From Nitrososphaerales archaeon (GTDB lineage: Archaea; Thermoproteota; Nitrososphaeria; Nitrososphaerales; Nitrososphaeraceae), in contig JARBAV010000269.1 in assembly GCA_029237515.1 (NCBI GenBank), positions 1-9,813 on the forward strand: a stretch of 9,813 bases of DNA, read 5' to 3'. The notes under the pieces were generated by a model, which made no database searches, was not told the DNA's origin, and was given only the letters and a program-made list of their open reading frames with translations. Numbering within the stretch: the stretch's first letter is position 1; each line of letters begins with the position of its first letter. Of this stretch, positions 7,096 to 9,813 are shown piece after piece. The translations under genes and the position numbers were made by a program.

Positions 7096-7749
7096 CTATT
7101 CGAAAATTGATCTGACATCCCCTTCAAGAACACCAGCATCAAATTCATTATGAAATCTGTCCATGTGTTTTGAAAGACCTTCAGTGGTATCAAATGGGGA
7201 CTGACAATATGGACATAGGTAATTTACTTTACTTTTATCCTTGATGTATGTAACAGATTTTGAATTCACGATACATACTGGAGTCCCACTTAATGCCAAG
7301 TTTTCCGTCGCTAGAGAAATCTCCTCCATCCTCCTATAGATCTGCTCTCTAGATACCACCCCGATTATTGCATTAAAGGCATGGAGATAAATTTGCCTAA
7401 CATTTCGTTTTGCCATCTTTGATAACGCCTCCTCTACGGTAGCATTAGGACGTATCGTCAGGACCGGGCTAGACATTATTTCTCTAAGCTTTACTTTAGA
7501 AGGATCCCTGTTTTGAGACATTACTTTGAACAATATGTCTGTCTTGCTGACTATGCCAACTATATCACCCCTTGCTGATACGAGAACGCTCGTCGAATTC
7601 TTATCTTTCATAAGATGACTGGCATCTTCGACAGTACTGTTTGCTTCAAGGATAATCACATCAGAATTAGAAATGGATCCAACGGTAGACGAAAGATACG
7701 ATGCAACAGTGTTAGAGTCCTTCTTGCTCTGATCCTTCTCCTCTTGCAC
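7096..7749 (-). CDS. CBS-domain pair protein with C-terminal C2H2 zinc finger
   Basis: A cytoplasmic protein of 217 residues. After a charged N-terminus come two CBS domains (about 30-76 and 91-140). Each ends in the typical strand-helix turn, GIVSKTDIL (65-73) and GVVSREQIY (130-138). CBS pairs form a module that commonly binds adenine nucleotides and conveys energy status. After a linker with a predicted strand pair (about 153-170) there is a classical zinc finger: Cys179, Cys182, His195, His200 (C-x2-C-x12-H-x4-H, CPYCQSPFDTTEGLSKHMD). The finger could bind nucleic acid or a protein, so a ligand-controlled regulator is plausible but inferred. The start is GTG 7749: an in-frame TGA lies three codons upstream, and the nearby ATG at 7755 is out of frame. 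A TATA-like box 24 nt upstream supports this start. There is no catalytic domain. Confidence 0.9.
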   Translation of the reverse strand: MQEEKDQSKKDSNTVASYLSSTVGSISNSDVIILEANSTVEDASHLMKDKNSTSVLVSARGDIVGIVSKTDILFKVMSQNRDPSKVKLREIMSSPVLTIRPNATVEEALSKMAKRNVRQIYLHAFNAIIGVVSREQIYRRMEEISLATENLALSGTPVCIVNSKSVTYIKDKSKVNYLCPYCQSPFDTTEGLSKHMDRFHNEFDAGVLEGDVRSIFE

Positions 7750-7768
7750 ACTCCATCAACGCACTTCA

Positions 7769-7777
7769 ATTATTTAT
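7769..7777 (-). promoter_or_regulatory. TATA-like box of the CBS-zinc-finger gene
   Basis: ATAAATAAT on the minus strand is centred about 24 nt upstream of the GTG at 7749, so transcription would start at or beside the start codon. This supports GTG as a true start in a leaderless mRNA. Confidence 0.45.
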
Positions 7778-8223
7778 CTCTTGTCTCACGAAGATACCAA
7801 ATAGATTGGAAGTCTACCCTCGGACTTGAGCAGTGTTCTAACTAGATCTCATCTTCATAATTCTTCATTCTAGTCAAATAGTTGGTTCTGAGACTGTGAA
7901 CCCGCACATTTTTGTTCAAATTTGCACTTCTGTGGTAGTAAATCGTCTGCCTGGCAACTTGATACTAAACCATCTTATAGCTACTCCTTTTAGCAGACTT
8001 CACTGAATAAAATCTTCCTTAGTGTTAGGCATATAATTAAAGCAGGGCCAACTCACGTATTGCAATTCTAGTCGCTTATATGCACACCGACAGCATAATA
8101 GATTGGAGAATGCCTATCAATCACGCAAGTTCAAAAACTGATCAATTAAATTGAACAAGAAGTTAACAGCAAAGTTAAAATCTTAATTCTTGCCTATTAT
8201 GAAGGGATAGGAAAAAAGTAACT
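7778..8223. other. Intergenic gap with one protein-like open stretch
   Basis: About 445 bp between divergent genes. On the minus strand, 7870-7974 is open for 34 codons with protein-like, cysteine-containing sequence (SSCQADDLLPQKCKFEQKCA) but has no ATG, GTG or TTG in frame. It may be a gene remnant or chance. A TTAAAATC element at 8175-8182 may be the promoter of the gene at 8224, with the purine-rich GAAGGGATAGG (8201-8211) as a possible ribosome-binding region. Confidence 0.35.
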
Positions 8224-8379
8224 ATGTCGGCAGCACAAGCCCCAGTATTCTGCAGTGAATGCAAAAAAGTGATAAATCTGGATTCCCTTGGGAGCGTGTA
8301 TGTAGTGGCTAATACAGGTAATGAAACAGAATACTATCATTTACAATGCTTTGAAGGGTGGAAAGGAAAGAGGACCTGA
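8224..8379 (+). CDS. Small zinc-binding protein, 51 aa (C-x2-C ... H-x2-C)
   Basis: An ATG-initiated 51-residue frame: MSAAQAPVFCSECKKVINLD, then a strand (GSVYVVAN, 23-30), a turn, YYHLQCFEGWKGKRT at the end. Cys10, Cys13, His39 and Cys42 form a C-x2-C-x25-H-x2-C set typical of a single treble-clef or LIM-like zinc site, with the second pair at the start of a helix. The tail is basic (WKGKRT), so it may contact nucleic acid or a protein partner, but this is inference. An in-frame TGA lies 8 codons upstream, making the ATG the start. Unlike its neighbours it seems to have a short leader with a purine-rich GGGATAGG about 13 nt before the ATG. No named family is assigned. Confidence 0.75.
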   Translation: MSAAQAPVFCSECKKVINLDSLGSVYVVANTGNETEYYHLQCFEGWKGKRT

Positions 8380-8710
8380 AAACGTATCGCTCCTGAAATT
8401 TAGATGTAGGCGTCCCGATAATATGCAGTATTTGAAGCATTTGGTGAATGCAATCTAAGGACAATAGATAGGGAATTCCAGGTTATATAGTTACACGAAA
8501 ATGATCGGCATTTACAGAAGATAGGTGTTCAAACAACAATCGTGATCCTCATGCGCACTCACTGACATATTCAAACTAATTTGATAGGTCTTAAAATACA
8601 AAAAAATCTACTTGTATCATATAATACTAGTGTTCCTAAGAATAATATTATAGCATGGAATATCATAAATATTTAATATAACTTAATCTGGTAACCTCTT
8701 TTCGATTCTG
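8380..8710. other. AT-rich gap upstream of the winged-helix gene
   Basis: About 330 bp without a supportable gene. The part from about 8580 to 8700 is strongly AT-rich and contains a perfect 10-bp palindrome, ATAATATTAT (8642-8651), about 95 bp upstream of the regulator's ATG. It could hold an operator, but AT-rich palindromes are common by chance. Confidence 0.35.
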
Positions 8711-8718
8711 ATAAATAA
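8711..8718 (+). promoter_or_regulatory. TATA-like box of the winged-helix gene
   Basis: ATAAATAA is centred about 30 nt upstream of the ATG at 8745, giving a predicted leader of only about 4 nt. It is nearly the same element as the one in front of the CBS-zinc-finger gene. Confidence 0.5.
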
Positions 8719-8744
8719 CTTCACTCTTCACATTAGATCATATC

Positions 8745-9011
8745 ATGAAAAATAGGGGCAGACAAGATATTAATGCCATGATCTTGGAAGCTGCAATGGT
8801 GGCAGAAAATAAGACCAAGATCATGTATAAAGCTTATCTTTCTCACAATCAACTCTGTGCCCACTTGACTGAATTACAAGAAAACGGATTGCTAGAATAT
8901 AGGCTGGGAGAACAGATCTACATCACAACCCAAAAAGGGAAGAGGTACTTAGAAATTTATAATACTATGAATGAACTTGCCTCTCTCCCAGAAGAAGACT
9001 CAACGATCTAG
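8745..9011 (+). CDS. Winged helix-turn-helix transcriptional regulator
   Basis: An 88-residue single-domain protein of the archaeal winged-helix type often annotated as ArnR1-like/HTH_45. RQDINAMILEAA (6-17) is the first helix. KTKIMYKAYLSHNQLCAHL (23-41) gives the helix-turn-helix with the near-invariant family pattern KTxIMYKAxLS. LQENGLLEYR (44-53) leads into the wing, EQIYITTQKGKRYLEIYNTM (56-75), with the typical TxKGxxYL sequence. The acidic tail (82-88) is short. Such proteins bind DNA as dimers and are numerous in ammonia-oxidising archaea, each usually with unknown targets. There is no ligand domain. It is transcribed alone from a TATA-like box and could regulate itself through the AT-rich upstream region. 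The family is confident; the target is unknown. Confidence 0.92.
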   Translation: MKNRGRQDINAMILEAAMVAENKTKIMYKAYLSHNQLCAHLTELQENGLLEYRLGEQIYITTQKGKRYLEIYNTMNELASLPEEDSTI

Positions 9012-9605
9012 CAGCTTAAACTATCACTTAGGTATCCTTGCAACAATCATAAAGTTCGTAGAGTTAAGTCTATTTGAATAGATCAGTATTCTACAGATAA
9101 TTTTTGCAGAAGAAAATACAATAAAATAATGGAGGAAGCCATATTCATTCATTCGAGGCCTTTGGTCTTGTGAAATACAGAAGCCCGGTATTTTGTAATT
9201 TAATGATACTACGATTCACCGACCATTAAATGATTTTGTATCATAAATTTGGGTCGTTAGTGAAAAGTGATCAATCTACTCCTCTTATTTATTTTTCTTA
9301 CAGTTGAAATGACCAGAATTATTATTCATCCAGTCGGTTCAATAATGTTAATGATCCACTTATTTCAAATAGAAGCAGAGTTTTATTTACTCTCCTTCAT
9401 ACAGGCGGTAATAATGAAAAGCTATCTAATCTTCGCATTTAGCCGTGATGTGGCAAGATGAAGGAGTCAATATATAAATCACTATTTCACTTAATTTTAC
9501 TCTGCGGGAGACACTTGAAGTATAGATTCTATAAGATAATCCTTGTAGGGTATTATTTTTGGTTGCAAAGCTAGAAACCGTAATTTTGGACAGTTAAGGA
9601 CCGTA
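9012..9605. other. Gap with interleaved inverted repeats
   Basis: About 590 bp with no supported gene. A 64-codon plus frame from a GTG at 9267 is hydrophobic and low in complexity, and its start abuts the repeats, so it was not accepted. The notable feature is the pair of interleaved inverted repeats at 9197-9264. Confidence 0.4.
9197..9264 (+). repeat. Interleaved inverted repeats, pseudoknot-like
   Basis: Repeat 1: AATTT-A-ATGATAC (9197-9209) pairs with GTATCAT-AAATT (9238-9249), 12 pairs with one bulged A. Repeat 2: TTCACCGACC (9215-9224) pairs with GGTCG-TTA-GTGAA (9252-9264), 10 pairs with a TTA bulge. The arms alternate (1, 2, 1', 2'), which is H-type pseudoknot topology if transcribed. 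A third, competing pair is ATTTAAT (9198-9204) with ATTAAAT (9225-9231). It could be an RNA element, a decayed mobile-element end or chance. Confidence 0.35.
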
Positions 9606-9743
9606 ATGGTCATAGACTCTCTCAATCAGTTAACGCAACTTTTCGACATGATATGTGATGTTTTGCAACATCCAAAATATGTGAGTCTTTGCGATCGAAA
9701 TGCTAGTATTTATAAGCTGGCCAAATATCGTCACTGTGAATGA
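9606..9743 (+). CDS. Possible small protein, 45 aa
   Basis: An ATG-initiated frame beginning MVIDSLNQLTQLFDMICDVL and ending YKLAKYRHCE. The first 20 residues look like an amphipathic helix; three cysteines (17, 29, 44) are present. The frame stays open 21 codons upstream of the ATG without another ATG, and the only TATA-like sequence at the right distance (TAATTTT, 9581-9587) is weak. The protein-like composition is the only evidence. I do not recognise it, and it may be chance. Confidence 0.25.
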   Translation: MVIDSLNQLTQLFDMICDVLQHPKYVSLCDRNASIYKLAKYRHCE

Positions 9744-9813
9744 GAACGTCTATTGAATGTTGTCATTAAACGAAGTTAGCAACAATTTTAATCTTGCAGA
9801 CAAACAGGTCAAG

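Noticed and set aside
7615..7845. Plus-strand 76-codon frame
   Set aside because: It is mostly antisense to the N-terminal part of the CBS-zinc-finger gene.
7870..7960. Minus-strand frame with HSLRTNYLTR resembling a tyrosine-recombinase motif
   Set aside because: Only a vague similarity; the frame is short, lacks the catalytic Arg and Tyr context, and overlaps another equally open frame.
9267..9461. Plus-strand 64-codon hydrophobic frame starting with GTG
   Set aside because: It could be a small membrane protein, but its low complexity, weak start and AT-rich origin make chance more likely.

Overview
The window looks like chromosomal DNA of a soil-type ammonia-oxidising archaeon (Nitrososphaeria, most like Nitrososphaera or Nitrosocosmicus). 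This is an inference. It rests on a short winged-helix regulator of the type expanded in these archaea, exported quinoprotein-type beta-propellers, a CBS protein with a C2H2 zinc finger, AT-rich DNA with low coding density, and TATA-like boxes 24-31 nt upstream of several start codons, which implies leaderless or nearly leaderless mRNAs. No rRNA, tRNA, CRISPR array, transposase or integrase was seen.

Layout. Positions 351-2042 (minus) encode a secreted seven-repeat PQQ-type beta-propeller protein. A roughly 700 bp gap with a nested hairpin follows. Positions 2786-3112 (plus) encode an unrecognised 108-residue protein that ends at a strong hairpin and T-tract. Positions 3519-4799 (plus) encode a secreted glucose/sorbosone-dehydrogenase-type propeller, and 5136-5645 (plus) a nitroreductase-family flavoprotein. 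Positions 5993-6477 (minus) hold a cysteine-containing unknown gene that appears frameshifted near its end. Positions 6842-7018 (minus) are a possible 58-residue gene. Positions 7096-7749 (minus) encode a CBS-CBS-C2H2 protein. Positions 8224-8379 (plus) encode a 51-residue C2HC zinc-binding protein, and 8745-9011 (plus) a winged-helix regulator. The last 800 bp hold a possible 45-residue ORF and an interleaved inverted-repeat structure.

How the genes relate. Most genes have their own promoter-like element and wide spacers, so there is no convincing operon. The two exported propeller proteins suggest extracytoplasmic oxidation or binding of small organics, but no PQQ synthesis gene is present and one of the two lacks expected cofactor ligands. 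The nitroreductase could use cytoplasmic reducing power. The CBS-zinc-finger and winged-helix proteins look like sensing and regulatory components, with no target identifiable here. I did not find a clear multi-gene novel system. The most unusual items are the atypical quinoprotein, the CBS-C2H2 fusion, the frameshifted cysteine gene, the small zinc-binding proteins and the pseudoknot-like repeats at 9197-9264.
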